Notes: generated from the sequence alone by a model not told the origin. A DNA stretch of 64,000 nt from Xanthoparmelia taractica (GCA_033085395.1 MU853194.1:105490-169489); one strand, 5' to 3'; counted from the first letter of the stretch, positions 23,963 to 36,452 are shown. A program made the numbers and translations.

Positions 23963-24680
23963 GTGACGGCTCATAACATCCTGGCTCAGTTCCCCATCGT
24001 CTCGAGAGCTGACTTGGTGTACGGCGAAAGATGTGGGATCTGCCACGAGACTTATTGGACCGATGTTACCGGCAGTGGGATCGTCACGGAGGATGCGATT
24101 CGCCTTCCGTGCGGTCACGAATTCGGGTTCGAGTGTATCTCGACTTGGCTCTCGCCCGAGCAAGGTAAAAATACTTGCCCTCTTTGCAGATATGAGCTCT
24201 TCCCCCGTGCGCTAGAAGTCGAAGAGGGGCATGGAGTTATGCAGCGAGACTGGGATAACATGGCAATGGGATTGGATACCGAACTCGGAGCGGACGGCAT
24301 CGTGCATAGATCCAGGCCTTTTCAAGATGTAAAGCACCTTCCAGAGTTCTTCCTACCCTTCTACTCCCCAGTTCTTTATTATGGGAAATGCTGAGTCGAC
24401 GATGTGTTAGTGGCTCCTATACTCGCAGCTTGAAGGTCAGGGCGCAAGTCTGCCGCCGTGGCGCCCAAGCAGCGCGAATCCCGGTCCGTGCCTCGATTCC
24501 TCTCAGGAAGAGGCGCTTTTCCAGGAGCTTCGGCGAAGAGGAGCTTTCCGCGTGCTTCCAATCTCCGTGGGGCCGTTGGTCTCTGAGCGTCTGATATGGG
24601 ACTTCTTGCGCGACCACGGATTTTCTTACGATCCTATCTATGCCGTGACGGCAGGCGGCTGTGCTTGGTCTCAGACGTAG
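23963..24680 (+). CDS. RING-type zinc finger protein (putative E3 ubiquitin ligase)
   Basis: Two exons, 23963-24328 and 24429-24680; 205 aa. The RING is close to the N terminus: C24-x2-C27, then C50-x-H52, C58 and C72-x2-C75, with CISTWL between them as in RING-H2 domains. The position normally filled by the fifth ligand is Gly55 (CGHEFGFEC), a form I recall from other fungal RINGs. The second exon continues in phase with QEEALFQELRRRGAF...VSERLIWDFLRDHGFSYDPIY and was recognised by its coding character, since an unspliced frame stops shortly after the RING. The intron is 100 nt (GTAAAG...CGCAG). The start codon is tentative. Confidence 0.72.
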
Positions 24681-26013
24681 GAGGAATAGCAAGCGAGGAA
24701 CGGTGTTTGATAGGTCTGACAGATGGAGGATGCGGTTGCTTGATTCTTTGCTGGTTTCGATATGTGCATGTTTTCTTACTCTGAGTTTGCTATCCAGAAT
24801 TGATATGAATAAATTTGTGATACTCGCACTATGATATGTTCCCATCTGCATGAACATGAATAGATGTACGAAAATCACATGTGCAATCTGAAGTCATTTT
24901 GATTAGAAAGATAACAATTATGGTACCTCAGCTTCCCTGAACACGGTTGTCCAGACTACGAAGGCTGAGGGCATGTGTGATGTTTCTATCTTGGTCAGAA
25001 TGCCCAAAAAACGGAAAGGCACAGAGAGGCTGATTTAGTCGGATTGCCAAAACCAGATTGGTCGGTTATTCCTTCTCTTCTCTCTTCGACTTTCCAACCG
25101 ATACGTACTATCTCGTTTGCAGTCCTTATCAGAATCTACCAAGTCATGACTGCCCGGACACACTCGGAGACCTACTGTATCTCGTCTAGACTTGACTGGC
25201 CAAAAATATGATCGGCGCACCACCGTGTTCTCCGTCATGATTGATTACCGGACCGGTTAGAATAACGTGAAACCCCGCAATTGCCGTTGAACTACGATTA
25301 CGCGTCGCCAGAGAGGAAAGTGAGGTGAGAAAGTGTCAAGGAGGTTTTGATTCTACTTTAACTTCTCGGGTCTATTTAGCTTAACGCCGGGGTCGGCCAC
25401 GGTGTACGTACTTTCACTTGTAAGACTTGTCGGACTTTTGGGGCATTGAGTTTGGGGGGGATATTTGGGGTGACACAGACGGCCCGCTATGGACGTTTGC
25501 TTCTTGGCCGACATCTAAGCCTATTATAGTTAGAGACTTGTATTCAAGCAAACGCCGATAAACCGGATAAAAAGCTTGCTCTTAACAAGCCTTTTAGGGT
25601 CGGCTGAGCCAAGATACTGTATCAATTAGAAGTATACCTACATCAGAAAGTCGAAGTACCTGTAGAAAGAAAAGAAAAAAAAAGAAAAAAAAAAAGGGTA
25701 GAATTGCCTACTGCCACCCAGGGAAAACGCTTTAATAGATGTATGCAATCTTATTCATCATCATCATCATCTTAATCATATGATTATTACTTTATTGTCG
25801 CCCAGTGAGAAAAATCCAGCTGGTGGAAATAGCGATCGGGGGAATCTCTCTCGACTTCTCCCCTTGCATGTCCCATCCTATTAAAAAATCCAGCTTACCC
25901 AACATCCTTTGCCCTCCGCTTGATAACACAGTCATGTCTTCTCCGAACCTCCCTCCCTTCTCCTCTCCCTCTCCCTCTCCTTCTCCTTCTTCTTCCTTTC
26001 TTTATGCCTTCCC
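24681..26013. other. Intergenic and promoter region upstream of the GT90 gene
   Basis: No gene recognised. It contains an A-rich tract at about 25669-25697, CAT triplet repeats at 25755-25771, and a long pyrimidine tract (25940-26005) directly before the GT90 start codon, probably in its 5' UTR. Confidence 0.5.
25755..25771. repeat. (CAT)n microsatellite
   Basis: Five CAT triplets followed by more AT-rich sequence. Confidence 0.75.
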
Positions 26014-28714
26014 ATGTTCTTTCCACCCTTCATTTTCTATGCCGCCACGGCCATCTACCTCTCCTCCCACTTTCTCATCCACATCCTCTCCACTAACTTT
26101 CGCCTTCCCTACCTTCATTCCGAGTGGCTCTGCTGGTCATTACTACTCCTTGTAGCCAAATTAGCCCCTCCTTCCAAGCGCGACGATCAACATGCCACCT
26201 CACAACCAGACAAGCTCGCTCTCGCCATCGCCGCTGTCTGCGCCTTTCGTACCATAGGTGGGGTCGACTGGGCTCTCGTACGTCCTTGCATATCCATATC
26301 GCTTGCCTACGCACCTATTGACCTCTTCTGCTCCTAGCCACTCCTCACGCCCCTGTCGCTACTCATCATACACCAAACTCCTAACGCAAACCTTCAACTC
26401 GACTCCCTTGAGAAGGAGCAGCCTATCGGAACTGTCTCCTACCGCGGATTCGTTTTTTCGAGAACAGCCCCGGCTTTGGGTTTCATTCCTGCCATACTCT
26501 CTGCAGCTTGGCTTCTACCGGCGCCGTATTCAACAGGGCAGATTTGCGCCGGACTCTTCTTCGCCCTTGTCCTATTGTCCGTCTATCTGTTGATCCATGA
26601 ACAAAGAGACGATGTCTTGTCAGAGCAGGAGGCGGACCGGATACCTCTACCCTCCCCTGCGATATCATGGCGGGCCTTTGCTATGCTGACCATGATGTTG
26701 CTCATTGCGCCCAAATCCTTCGTGCCCTCAAAGTTTTCCGAACCAGTCATCTTAGTGGTTGTTGCGGTACTGAAGGCGGTGCAATGGGTGACGGTCATGG
26801 AACTGGTCAGTCTCCGCAACTCTGCTCTGTCGAATCCCCTGACAGCGTGAACAGGTGCGCAGAGGGTTCCTGACGCCACTGACCACAACGTCGACGTTTG
26901 CTGTCAGCACGATACGTACCTTCCAGTTGCAAGCTACAACCGGAAGAGCTGGGCTTGTTGCCAGCGTCGCCCTCATCAGTCTCTTTCAGACGCACAGATT
27001 CGTTCTAAAAATGTCCTATAATCGGAGGATACTATCAGCGATCGGCTGCATATTCCTGTTAGGATTTGTCATAAACCAACCCCTGTCTGATGGTCACACG
27101 TTGCAAGGGACGTGGATGAGCCCTCTCTTTGCAACCGACGAACCTCATCCCATTGAATTGCTGGTCAAAGAAGCGCATGAGGAGTTTAAGTCCATGGTTG
27201 AAGGTCAGTCCAAGACGCTGCCGGATGCCATTGCCGAGTACGAGAGAAGATATCATATGGAACCGCCGCCGGGATTTGACCTCTGGTTCAAGCTTGCCGT
27301 TGAGTCAAATTGTACGATAGTGGACAACTTCGATACTGTAATGCAAACTCTGGAGCCATTCTGGGGCATCTCCGCAAAAGAGATGCGAGCAAGAGCCGAT
27401 ATGTACACACAGATCCCACTGGCCAAGTGGGCTGTACGAGACCATAAACCCGCCAATTTGAATGACTCGCTGGTGTTGGGGGGTTTCAGCGCTGTAATCG
27501 GTGGATGGCTGGAGCGTTTCAAGGACATTCTACCTGACGTGGAGATAACCATCAATGGCCTTGCTGAGCCCAGAGTGATAGTGCCAAACGACAGATTGGG
27601 TCACCTCATCCGGACTTGCCCGAAGGTAGATCCCACAGCAACGGCCGATCAGCAAAGAAAACCGCTCGAGATAATGGATTTGGGAAAGGACAAGTCATGG
27701 CAGATTGGCACAAGATCATGTCCTGAAAACTCACCCAGTCGATCTATCTTGCTACCTGCCGAGGAAGAAGGGCTGCAGTTCATCAGGAACGTCACTAAAA
27801 GCAAAGACCTCTGCGAGGCGCCTGAGACTGCGATGTCCCACGCCATGTTCCTTGCGCCTTATAATATGAAAGTCACTGACACCCTGGTACCGATCTTCTC
27901 ACATGGTAAACCATCTTCATCTCAGGACATTCTATACCCCAGTCCAGATTACATTGACGGCTACCGGAACCGCGATTACAACGAGACTGAGGATCCGTTG
28001 TGGGAGAATAAAACCGATCAACTGTATTGGACCGGCAGTGATACAGGAGGCTTCGCGTCAGGAAACAATTGGCGTCACTTTCACCGCCAACGTTTCGTAG
28101 ACATGGTCACAAACAATAACAACGAGATCTCCTTACTCCAGCGAGTCAAGTCTGGTCGATTCGGCAAGTCCACTCGCTGGAAAGAGCGCAAAGAAACGAT
28201 GGCCAGCCTTTCTGACCTGGTCCATGTTCACTTCACGTCCATGGACATTTGCGACGGACCGGCTTGCGATGAAGAGAAGGGGGCTCTACCCGTTGGGGAA
28301 GGAGAGGGGAGGTCTGCAGGCTATGGCTCAAAATTCCTCTTCGACGTCGACGGCATGGGCCGAACCCAGCGCTACTATCGTCTATTGGGTTCGAGAAGTA
28401 CTGTGTTCAAGCAGACCATGTATCAAGAGTGGCACGATGACCGGATCGTACCATGGGTTCACTTTGTACCTGTTAGCTTGGGCATGGGAGAACTACCTGA
28501 GATTTTGAACTTCATGGCGAAAGACGAAAGGGGTCAAGCGATTGCTAAGAACATTGCGGATGCGGGCAGGAAATGGCAGCAGACTGCATTGAGGGAGGAG
28601 GACATGGATCTGGCGTTTTTGAGGATTATGCTAGAGTACGCAAGGCTCACGAGCGACGAAAGAGATCAGAGTGGTATGTGTCCTAGGGGTAGGACACGGA
28701 TCACCGCCCGATGA
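26014..28714 (+). CDS. GT90 family glycosyltransferase, multi-pass membrane (CAP10/CAP64-like)
   Basis: Three exons: 26014-26277, 26338-26805, 26855-28714; 863 aa. The N-terminal third is a series of hydrophobic segments (for example IFYAATAIYLSSHFLIHIL, AILSAAWLLPAPY, ICAGLFFALVLLSVYLL, SAIGCIFLLGFVI), consistent with a Golgi membrane anchor. The C-terminal part matches the CAP10-type GT90 domain: SDLVHVHFTSMDICDG, then KFLFDVDGMGRTQRYYRLLGSRSTVFKQTMYQEW and IVPWVHFVPVSLGMGELPEI. Family members transfer xylose or related sugars in cell-wall or capsule glycan synthesis; the exact sugar here is unknown. Both introns (60 and 49 nt) join frames at phase 0. A GTATGT near 28674 might start a further intron changing the last residues. 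Confidence 0.87.
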
Positions 28715-30230
28715 TGACTCGTTTTGTGGATACTACGGGAAGGAGAACGAGGAGTATGGTGGTTGCGTTCGGAATGTCTATACCCCCTTTGTTATCATTC
28801 CTTGTGTAGAATACTACTACCGACTATTTCGAGGCAAGACCGAATTGAAGTCTCTTTGTCTTTGGAATCCTTTCGTCCTGCTCCGAATCATGAACTCAAG
28901 CCTTTGAGCGTCCCATCAACTGAAAGATCTACAATGACGCATAGTAAAGTATCAGGTAGGTTCAAACACCCACCGCCAACACAGTCTCAACTCCAAAGCA
29001 CTCAGCCGACTACATATAGTAAGTGAAGCACAGGCCGCCGTGGCCTCCCCCGCTTTCCGCTTCCCCCGTCCCCCTTTTTTGCCTCTGAAATAGAAAAATA
29101 CATCAGTGTGGTGGTTTCAGACCGTTGTAGTAGATACATATACGATGATGAAAAGAAGATAAGAGGGAATGAATGAATAGATGAAAAAAAGAAATTGCGA
29201 ATAGGGAATGAATGAATATACAAATGTGATGAGCACGTATACAGAGAGGTGAACTCGTGTCTATCATAGTGAATGCAGTAGACACATAAAGTATCCAAAA
29301 AATAGGGCAAACAATGGCAAAAATGTAATTTACATACAGCAGCTAGTATTCGCTGGTCGTCACCGACCCAACTACTAATTAGCCGATCTGAGGCTTATCT
29401 TTGGCTGAGCGGACGGGAAGCCGAGTTTTCAACAGTCTATGGCCGTATGTGCGAGAAATGGGTTTCTTTGATAATATATAGATATATTTAATGAATCCTT
29501 GGGCAATACTTGGAACGAAATTTACTTCTATATATATACGGCTCATGTCCAAGTGAGAGGGAACCTCGCAGTTGCTCGGGGATGTGATGTTTAGCGACCT
29601 TACCGACGATCTTACTGGGCAGGATCTGACCCCAGACAGAGTGCTGGAAGCTGGACCTAAACGGGGAGAGCGAGATGGGAAGATACCTACACAGTTCTAC
29701 GAGACTTACTGGGTAGGAAAGGGGGGCTTCACGAATTGTCTGTGTGATACCTGGCCCAACCTGCTCGCAACGCAAACTGACGGGCTCCAAGCCCCGTGCG
29801 CTCAATGCTGGTCCTGTAGGGAAGAGCGAGATGGAAGATCCATCTACATATCAGCCAGACTCGATTCGTTGAAATGGCCCGTTATGACATCTAGCAGCCG
29901 CAGCAGGGGTAGGTCGTGTGAGTATTCTCCTCGACCATGGGCTAGCACAAGAGGGTTTAACCATCCGAAGCTCCATCAACAAATGCCTCACAGACCCACG
30001 AGCATCAAGAACAGTTCCCCCCAAAGGTGATGCCAGGGTATATAAATGAAGGCTTACCCTCGGAACCACGCACAAGAGCCGCAGCTAGTAGGCAAAGTGA
30101 AGAGCAAAGTGAGGGCGCCAAGTGCTAAGCGAGAGTACGCAGCAGTGAGTGTTTGGGCTCAGGAAACCCCTCACATCTTCACCCAACTTCTACCTTGGAC
30201 ACCACTGCTGTGGGTATTCAGCCTTCGAAG
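28715..30230. other. Intergenic region
   Basis: 3' flank of the GT90 gene and upstream region of the zinc-finger gene. A 152-codon frame at 29572-30030 (+) has no recognisable domain and is not called. Confidence 0.45.
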
Positions 30231-30504
30231 ATGACTAGCCAAGTAAGAAAGCATCTCTTGCCGTTGTCTAACTCGTAGTTGCTGACCACAGGAGTTTAGA
30301 ATCCGATCGTCCAGGACGACGAGACCATGGACCGGCCTTCGCTCAACTCAAATCATGCCTCGGACCCCAGTACACTCAGCAATCAGTCTTCGAAGATGAC
30401 TAGCCAGGTAAAACAGCATCTCTAGCCCTTGGCTAACAAGTAGCTGCTGACCATATGAGCTTAGAATCTAATCGTCCTGGACGACGAGGACATGGAGCGG
30501 CCTC
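30219..30504 (+). repeat. Tandem duplication of an exon-intron-exon unit, period 165 bp
   Basis: Copy 1 is 30219-30339 and copy 2 is 30384-30504. Each contains SSKMTSQ-type codons or their equivalent, a 57-nt intron with the same GTA donor, TGCTGACCA branch region and TTAG acceptor, and the start of the following exon (N-P/L-I-V-x-D-D-E). The period equals 55 codons, so the reading frame is kept. Confidence 0.85.
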
Positions 30505-31436
30505 CGTATACTGGGATTCAGCAGTGGGCCGCAATGAGGCGAGCCGCCGCCAGAGGCCTTGCGACTACTACCCCCAACGGTGCAGTTAGCCTACCTCAGA
30601 CGTCATCAGCTCTGGAGCCCTCTTCTTCCTCATCCTCGTCTTCTTCTCAAACCCTTCGACGCCGTACAGCGTCCGCCTACATGCACTTACCGGTGACGAA
30701 TGCGCAACCGAAAACATCAGGCCTGGCTCTCTGGCATCTTCCACTGCAGCAGGTGTGCAAAGGCGGGGCGAAGCCGACCCCCGTCTGCGGCAGATATTCG
30801 CCGGCGCTGAGGGACCCGCCCAAGAAACCTAGGTCCAAGGACACGGGAGCGTACAGGTGCCCTCGTTGCAACTATGGATACGCGAGGATCCAAAGCCTGA
30901 GAAGACACTTCCCAAGCTGCGTCGCCTTGAACGGCAACCCTGATTGCGATGCGTGGACCGACCACGACAGCTATCCTGCTGGTGCACGATCGGCGTCAGT
31001 GCAGCCAATTCCACCAATCTCTCATGCGAAATGGGTTTATGCTGACTGTGAGAAGGGGTCCTATCCATCTTGTGATGCTTGGCATTGCAGAAGTGGTGGT
31101 ACGCAAGGCCGCCCATTATGATTGGGATTTCTTCGGGCTAGAACCCCCTACTGGGGTACAGCCGCCGTAAGACGCACTTTCGAGAACCAATTGACATAAC
31201 TGACTCGCCGGTACAGGAGCGTCAAGACAAAGGAAGAAGAGGACGATGCCTGGAAGGAGGTAGCGAAGAACGTGGTAAGCACGGACGATCACTTATGCCG
31301 GCTCATGCATAGCTGACAGTACGTGCAGAAGGAGGACACGCGTAATGCTGTGGAGATTTCTGCTGAGACGCAGGCATTGATTCAGTCGTTCAAGGAAGAA
31401 GGCCAATGGGACAGCGATTTTGCAGATGAGGCTTGA
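30231..31436 (+). CDS. C2HC zinc-finger protein with duplicated N-terminal exon
   Basis: Proposed exons: 30231-30242, 30300-30407, 30465-30981, 31091-31166, 31217-31274, 31329-31436; 292 aa. Exon 1 encodes only MTSQ. Exons 2 and 3 begin with near-identical sequence (NPIVQDDE, NLIVLDDE) because of the 165-bp duplication. The middle is Ser-rich. One finger-like motif follows a KKPRSKD basic stretch: C172-x2-C175-x12-H188-x3-C192 (CPRCNYGYARIQSLRRHFPSC). The C terminus is acidic (TKEEEDDAWKEVAKNV..., WDSDFADEA). Introns 1, 2, 4 and 5 are 50-57 nt with good signals. Intron 3 (30982-31090) is the weak point: the frame must change there, but its exact ends are a guess. Function unknown; nucleic-acid binding is plausible. 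Confidence 0.68.
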
Positions 31437-31698
31437 GATGGATAAGCGTTCACATGGCTAGAAGCCGCAGCGGCATCGTACACAAAGTCTACGCATCATT
31501 TCAGCATGGTTGAAGGGAAGCATCGCGGGACCCATGAGTTATAGAAGGCTCGTATCAGACATGGAAAAAGTCACAGTGTTGAGCCTCTAACTATTCAGAG
31601 CTGACAACGTCCGATCACCTAATTACATACTCAGCTCACGAACGAAAAACCTTTGACTGCTTCTCTGTGTACTTCCCTTGTCGATATTGTTCTGTGGC

Positions 31699-32961
31699 TC
31701 AACCCTGTGAAGCTCGAAGAGCTTTCTCTTTTGGATCCTTAGCCTCCTGCAGCAGCTTCTTTCTTACACAGATACGCTTGTCGATGAAGTCCAGAAGCTC
31801 CCCCCGTCTCTTGCGGAAATTTGCCTCGCGTAGGTTGAGCATGGCAGAAAGTGCTCCGTTCTTTGCCTGCCACAACGCTGAAGCTGAGCCAAAAGCTTTG
31901 GCAAGTTGGCAATTCAGGTCCTTCCTCGTGGCGTCCCACCCATTCTTCTGACCGGAATTCTTGCTGGGTTGTCTATGGCTGTCTCGAAGATGCTGAAGAG
32001 GTCGAATCTTTCCTAGTATTTCGATGCGGGTTTGCTGGTAAGATACCCATGGAGTGAGGGGGTCGTAGAAGCCGAACTGAGCGCCGACTAAATCTAACGC
32101 GTAATCTTCGTCTTCGTTGATGGTGATCTTGAAGATGACGTGCTCAGATTTAGAGCTGTCGCTCTCGTGGCCGTCCGGTTCAACGACAACGACCCTTTGT
32201 AGATTTCAGGTCAGCATGGCTCTTTAGGCGAAAACGCAAATCACAATGTAGGCTTGTCCAGTTGAAAGAGCATTCAGCCTTCGATATCGTCATGCGGCTC
32301 CCGGCTTTGGTACACTTTGGGATGCAGTCAGTCAGAGATGTGCTTACTGGCGTGAATATTTAACTTGCGGAATCCGAACCTCTGCGACTCTGAATGAGAC
32401 ATCTGTGACGTGTTAGTTTAATCATATCAATTTTACTCTTCCGTCGGCGCTTTCCAGTCGTCGGCCGCCACTAGATATTTGTGGGGGTTTCTGACCTTGC
32501 AGCAAAGTCTCGACGAAAACCTGTATGTAGTCTTCGGAGCTACCACAACTAATCCAGGCCATAGCAGCTTGCTTGTTTCGATCGCTGTTCAGGTGTTCTG
32601 CACGGTTTGGACTGAATGTGCTCCCATCCTTGGACCCTTCCCGGACGTAAAGAGTGTCTCCCTTGTCATCTAACCATACAACATGCAAACCAATGGTCCG
32701 CTCGATAAGACGAAAGAACGCAAGCTTTGCTGTCTCCGCTACACGATAGAGAGATCTGCGAGCCTGAGCCTTCTTGCAGTCGTACTTGTGAAATTTCCAA
32801 TCAGCTTTCTGACACTTCGCGCTGCAGTACAATATAGTCTCGACTTGCCCTCCTTGGACATCTGGCGCTTTGTGGCAGCCGTTGCAGCGTTGCGTGGCAG
32901 GTACCCTGCAGCGGGCACAAATGTTGATTGTTTCATCTGCTTCTTCTGTAGACGAAACCAT
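31699..32961 (-). CDS. MYND-type zinc finger protein
   Basis: Three exons on the minus strand: 32961-32496, 32402-32348, 32194-31699; 338 aa. The N terminus holds a complete MYND finger: C15-x2-C18, C26-x2-C29, C46-x3-C50, H58-x3-C62, with YCSAKCQKADWKFHKYDC typical of the family. The rest (FFRLIERTIGLHVVWLDDKGD..., INEDEDYALDLVGAQFGFYDPLTPW) resembles other fungal MYND-only proteins. MYND fingers mediate protein-protein contact; the partner is unknown. The first intron (93 nt) was placed because it restores a continuous frame from VETLLQ to DVSFRVAEVRIP; the unspliced frame stops 25 codons later. The second intron is 153 nt. The C terminus is basic and probably helical. Confidence 0.8.
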
Positions 32962-34754
32962 CCTAAAGGAACCCTGTATCCACGTGGTTGGGTACGGGAT
33001 GTTGTAATGTTATATGGTAGAAAGCTGTGTAGCTGAAGAGCGATATGTTGAACGTTTTATCGTGTTGATTTCAGGGTGCGGAAGCTGTGGCTGGTTCTGG
33101 AAATTTGTGGTTGATTGTGGTCAAGGACCAGATGAGATGGTTGCAGCAAGGCCGTGAGACTGGTTGAATTATGAAAGCGATTGCCCAAATTACAAAGTTA
33201 CCATGTGATGGTAACGTCAAGGACATTGCCAGATTGTAAACACTTTAGCACAAGTCCGACAAAATAATTCCTTGCAAACAATGCCATACACCAAATCTCC
33301 AGCGAACGACTTTGCACCTCTTTTATTGCATGGGAGCACCAACCAAATTTATATTTGGAGGCATGTAAGCGGCTTCTTCACAGTCCAAAGCAGTGAGATG
33401 GGCCTCTCCAGTCAAAGACTGCTTGATGCAAAAGCTGCAGCCGCCCTTTTTTCCCACAAACATCCTTGTCCGCTAGTCTATGCCACATCTTCCACTTATG
33501 CAGACGGTATCCTGCTTCTCCAACAACTTCACCACTCTCAACATGTAGTCTTATTCATTGCTTCCTGCCTCACAGCGTCTGTGCCTTCTACTGCTTCGTA
33601 TTTTCTATAATCATTCATTGACCTCGAGCAGGGGCTCATTGAAAAGCGGAGATTGGATGCTCTTGACAGCCTGGGTTGCAGTTGCAGTTGGGGACCTTTC
33701 CCTTTCAAACGTTTAATACGCAGTCGCATTTCAGTCGTCATCATAGAAAGAAACCGTGTTGTGGAAGGCCTCTGAGTATCCAGAAGCATTGAATCTGAAC
33801 ATAATGCCAATCATGAAGATGTGGGTGAAACATCTGCGTTCCGCTGTGCTTTACACGTAACCGTGGTCCATTCCACAAACAGGTTTTTAGACCTCAGTAG
33901 CGAAGGGCGTATCATAGAGACTGCTACACAGTGTGAAGTGCTTCATACTGAAGCGCATATTCGATCTGAAAGCCTTACGCTTGTGTATAGTACGAGGAAC
34001 AGAGGTGATGGAAGCCTGGAAGGATTGTCGTCTGATGGAACTGCGCCACCTGAAGAGGCTAATTCTTCGTCCGAGCTAGTCTGAAAAAGGAGGTCGCCCG
34101 CAAGCAATTCGATGACAGACCTCCTCATCCACAAAGCTATCTCTGGCTTTGGCTGGACACAACAGTGCTGGACATGAGGTAGCAAGCCTCGATTGAGCGG
34201 TACTTTCCAGAGAAGGATCAATCCCCTGGTATGGCAAGTCGAGCCTGGCCTGTAGGCTTGACAGCGGACTACAAGGCGCAAGCCTGCCAGCTGCCAATTC
34301 GCCTGTTTAGTACTATCCTGCGCAGTAGCAGAGATGACAAGGCTATGCATTAATGACATCAAGGGCATTAATGACTGGATACTAATTGACCAAGTGCTAA
34401 CTAAATGGATGCTCGTTTGTGTACGGCAGAGGCCATGCCCTCCTTCAACATCCCTCCATTGCCCGAAGCGCTTGCTCTTGACCGCCGTGACCGGTATGAT
34501 TCACACATCATGTGCACGGCGAACGGCCGCTTTGGAGACCTATCCAATCACTTCAAAAGCTGACCTTCCCAAGACAGCTACTATTGACAAGCTGTCATCC
34601 AATCTGAGCACTGACAAAGGTCCTTAGCACGCTTGCTTTAAGGGTGATCTGCCGAAACATCACTCCCTTCGAGCAACTCAGATCAGCATCTGTACAGCAC
34701 TCCTACTCTTGCACGCGAGTACCTCCGCTTCCTTCGACCATCTACCGCCTGTAC
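32962..34754. other. Divergent intergenic region
   Basis: 1.8 kb between the MYND gene (-) and the next gene (+). No domain or exon series found. In-frame sequence from 34644 would add 37 residues to the downstream gene. Confidence 0.45.
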
Positions 34755-36452
34755 ATGGCTGCTACCACCCGCACTCCCCACAACCCCTGCGAGACGTTTC
34801 GAAATAACCACGGCGGGTCCAATGGTCGTCAAGACACCTCTGAGACGAGCGTTGGGATACCCTTCCATGGTAGCTGTTCAAGATGCCACCACTTCCACAT
34901 CAATCACCCGTTAACATTTTCCCTCGACTCCACGGTACATACAAGGTTGTGCTGTGAAAGGTGTAATCACCCTATGTTTGGACTGGGAAGAGTCTCGACC
35001 CAAAACACCCTTGCTTCGGTCGAATCTGGTTCCACATTTTCTCCTCGAGCCTGCGTCGATCAACCGGGACAGCAGCAACAACCCGCTTTGCAGGTAGAGA
35101 CAGGCCCGGGCACTTCAGTGCTTCGGTTGTTGACCACAATCACGGAACGCAGATCTCCAGCAACCAGTCGCTCTACTTCTCATATCCGCACACTAAGGCG
35201 GACGCCTTCGGCCGCCTCTCTGGCTGGTGAGGAAGCAGGTGGCAGTGTTAGCCAAGGGGAATCGATCGGAAATCGTGCTCTGCTAAGGAGTACTGCTCAA
35301 GAAAGCCCAGCAGAGCAAGCTTTACGTCCGCAAATTCCGACTCTAAGACGTCTTCGGACATTTGGCCGTCGGTTTAAGAGGCACTTCTATGCCAAACCAA
35401 GGGATTGGAAGTTGCCTCGCTTAGGGCTACAAATCACGTACGCTCCTAGAGCTGACATACCTAGCCATTCCTCTGCTCCCGCTCCCAGAACAGAGGTGTC
35501 ATCAGGCCATCAAGGATCTGATAACCCGGAAGAGCTAGTCAACCGAACAGGAGATTACACAGACGACAGACATGCGTCCCTTCGGGCACGACGTCGTGAA
35601 TTAACTCTTGCAAGACAAAGAGAACTTGCATCTTTTCCAAAGTGCGAGTGCAGCCCTGAGTGTCACTGCACCAGTGGTTCGAATATTGTTCAAGTCGACG
35701 GAGCCGAGACGCTTGAGAATATTCCCCTGCCTAGCTACCTCTTCGGCCCTTCCCAATCATCCACTGGAAGCAGCAACAGTCAACCGTCTCAGAATAATGC
35801 ACAAGGTCTAGTTCTTTCCCACATCGGCGATCACTTCGACTCACCGCGGAGGTCATCAAGCGCTGATGGGTCAAGCTCCGCTGCAGAGAGTGGTCCGAGA
35901 CGAACAAGGCTCAGTCAAGGTTCGACGCTTTGGAGTAATGGAAGCTCTGTCTCCCTACGGACGAGGCGACCGCTCGTTGGTCGAGCTTCTAGCATGCCTG
36001 TTGTGGCCCGTGCTCAATACCCAGTTGGCGTCCGGACCGACTCGCAGACCACCAGCTCGACCTCGGGTTCTGGCTGGCGGGAGACGGCCAGGGCTGCTGC
36101 CTCGCTCGACGGGGAAACCAGGCCTGGACGCATAAGCCACACAGGATTGTCTCAAAATCGCGAAGTTGTATTGCATCAAAGCTCTACAAGCCTCGGGCAT
36201 CTCCCTGATCCCCAAGAAGAGGAGTTATTAGTGAATGGCGTAAGCCCTCGGAGCCACACACCAGTGCCTGACGGCGACGAAGTCACTCCAACACCACACA
36301 GCGGCATCCGGTTGGACGGGGAATCAGATGGAGTGCTGCCAGTGGGCGCTGATAGGCTGTCAAGCGCTTTACAGGATCTCACAAATGGTGGTGGTACGAC
36401 AGACCACGGGTTCCACTCTCCCGATTTCTCGGCCAGCGACCCTTCCGACTGA
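34755..36452 (+). CDS. Large disordered protein with a conserved Cys/His motif, function unknown
   Basis: Single-exon frame of 565 aa from ATG 34755 (MAATTRTPHNPCE); an upstream in-phase ATG lies at 34644. The N-terminal region has a compact Cys/His cluster (C41-x2-C44-H-H-x-H48 ... C66-C67-x2-C70) followed by NHPMFGLGRVSTQNTLAS, which I recognise as a conserved block in uncharacterised Pezizomycotina proteins and which could bind zinc. Further on there is a second Cys-rich segment (FPKCECSPECHC) within a basic Arg-rich helix region. The rest is Ser/Thr/Gln-rich low-complexity sequence. No enzymatic motif is visible. Confidence 0.8.
   Translation: MAATTRTPHNPCETFRNNHGGSNGRQDTSETSVGIPFHGSCSRCHHFHINHPLTFSLDSTVHTRLCCERCNHPMFGLGRVSTQNTLASVESGSTFSPRACVDQPGQQQQPALQVETGPGTSVLRLLTTITERRSPATSRSTSHIRTLRRTPSAASLAGEEAGGSVSQGESIGNRALLRSTAQESPAEQALRPQIPTLRRLRTFGRRFKRHFYAKPRDWKLPRLGLQITYAPRADIPSHSSAPAPRTEVSSGHQGSDNPEELVNRTGDYTDDRHASLRARRRELTLARQRELASFPKCECSPECHCTSGSNIVQVDGAETLENIPLPSYLFGPSQSSTGSSNSQPSQNNAQGLVLSHIGDHFDSPRRSSSADGSSSAAESGPRRTRLSQGSTLWSNGSSVSLRTRRPLVGRASSMPVVARAQYPVGVRTDSQTTSSTSGSGWRETARAAASLDGETRPGRISHTGLSQNREVVLHQSSTSLGHLPDPQEEELLVNGVSPRSHTPVPDGDEVTPTPHSGIRLDGESDGVLPVGADRLSSALQDLTNGGGTTDHGFHSPDFSASDPSD

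Noticed and set aside
11618..24680. Possible secondary-metabolite cluster (hydrolase, flavin reductase, SDR, with the Zn2Cys6 factor nearby)
   Set aside because: PAP1 and the phosphate carrier lie between them and there is no backbone enzyme (PKS, NRPS, terpene synthase) in the window.
29572..30030. 152-codon plus-strand frame upstream of the zinc-finger gene
   Set aside because: Low-information composition, no domain, no good splice into the downstream gene; two similar GAGCGAGATGG words make it look repetitive rather than coding.
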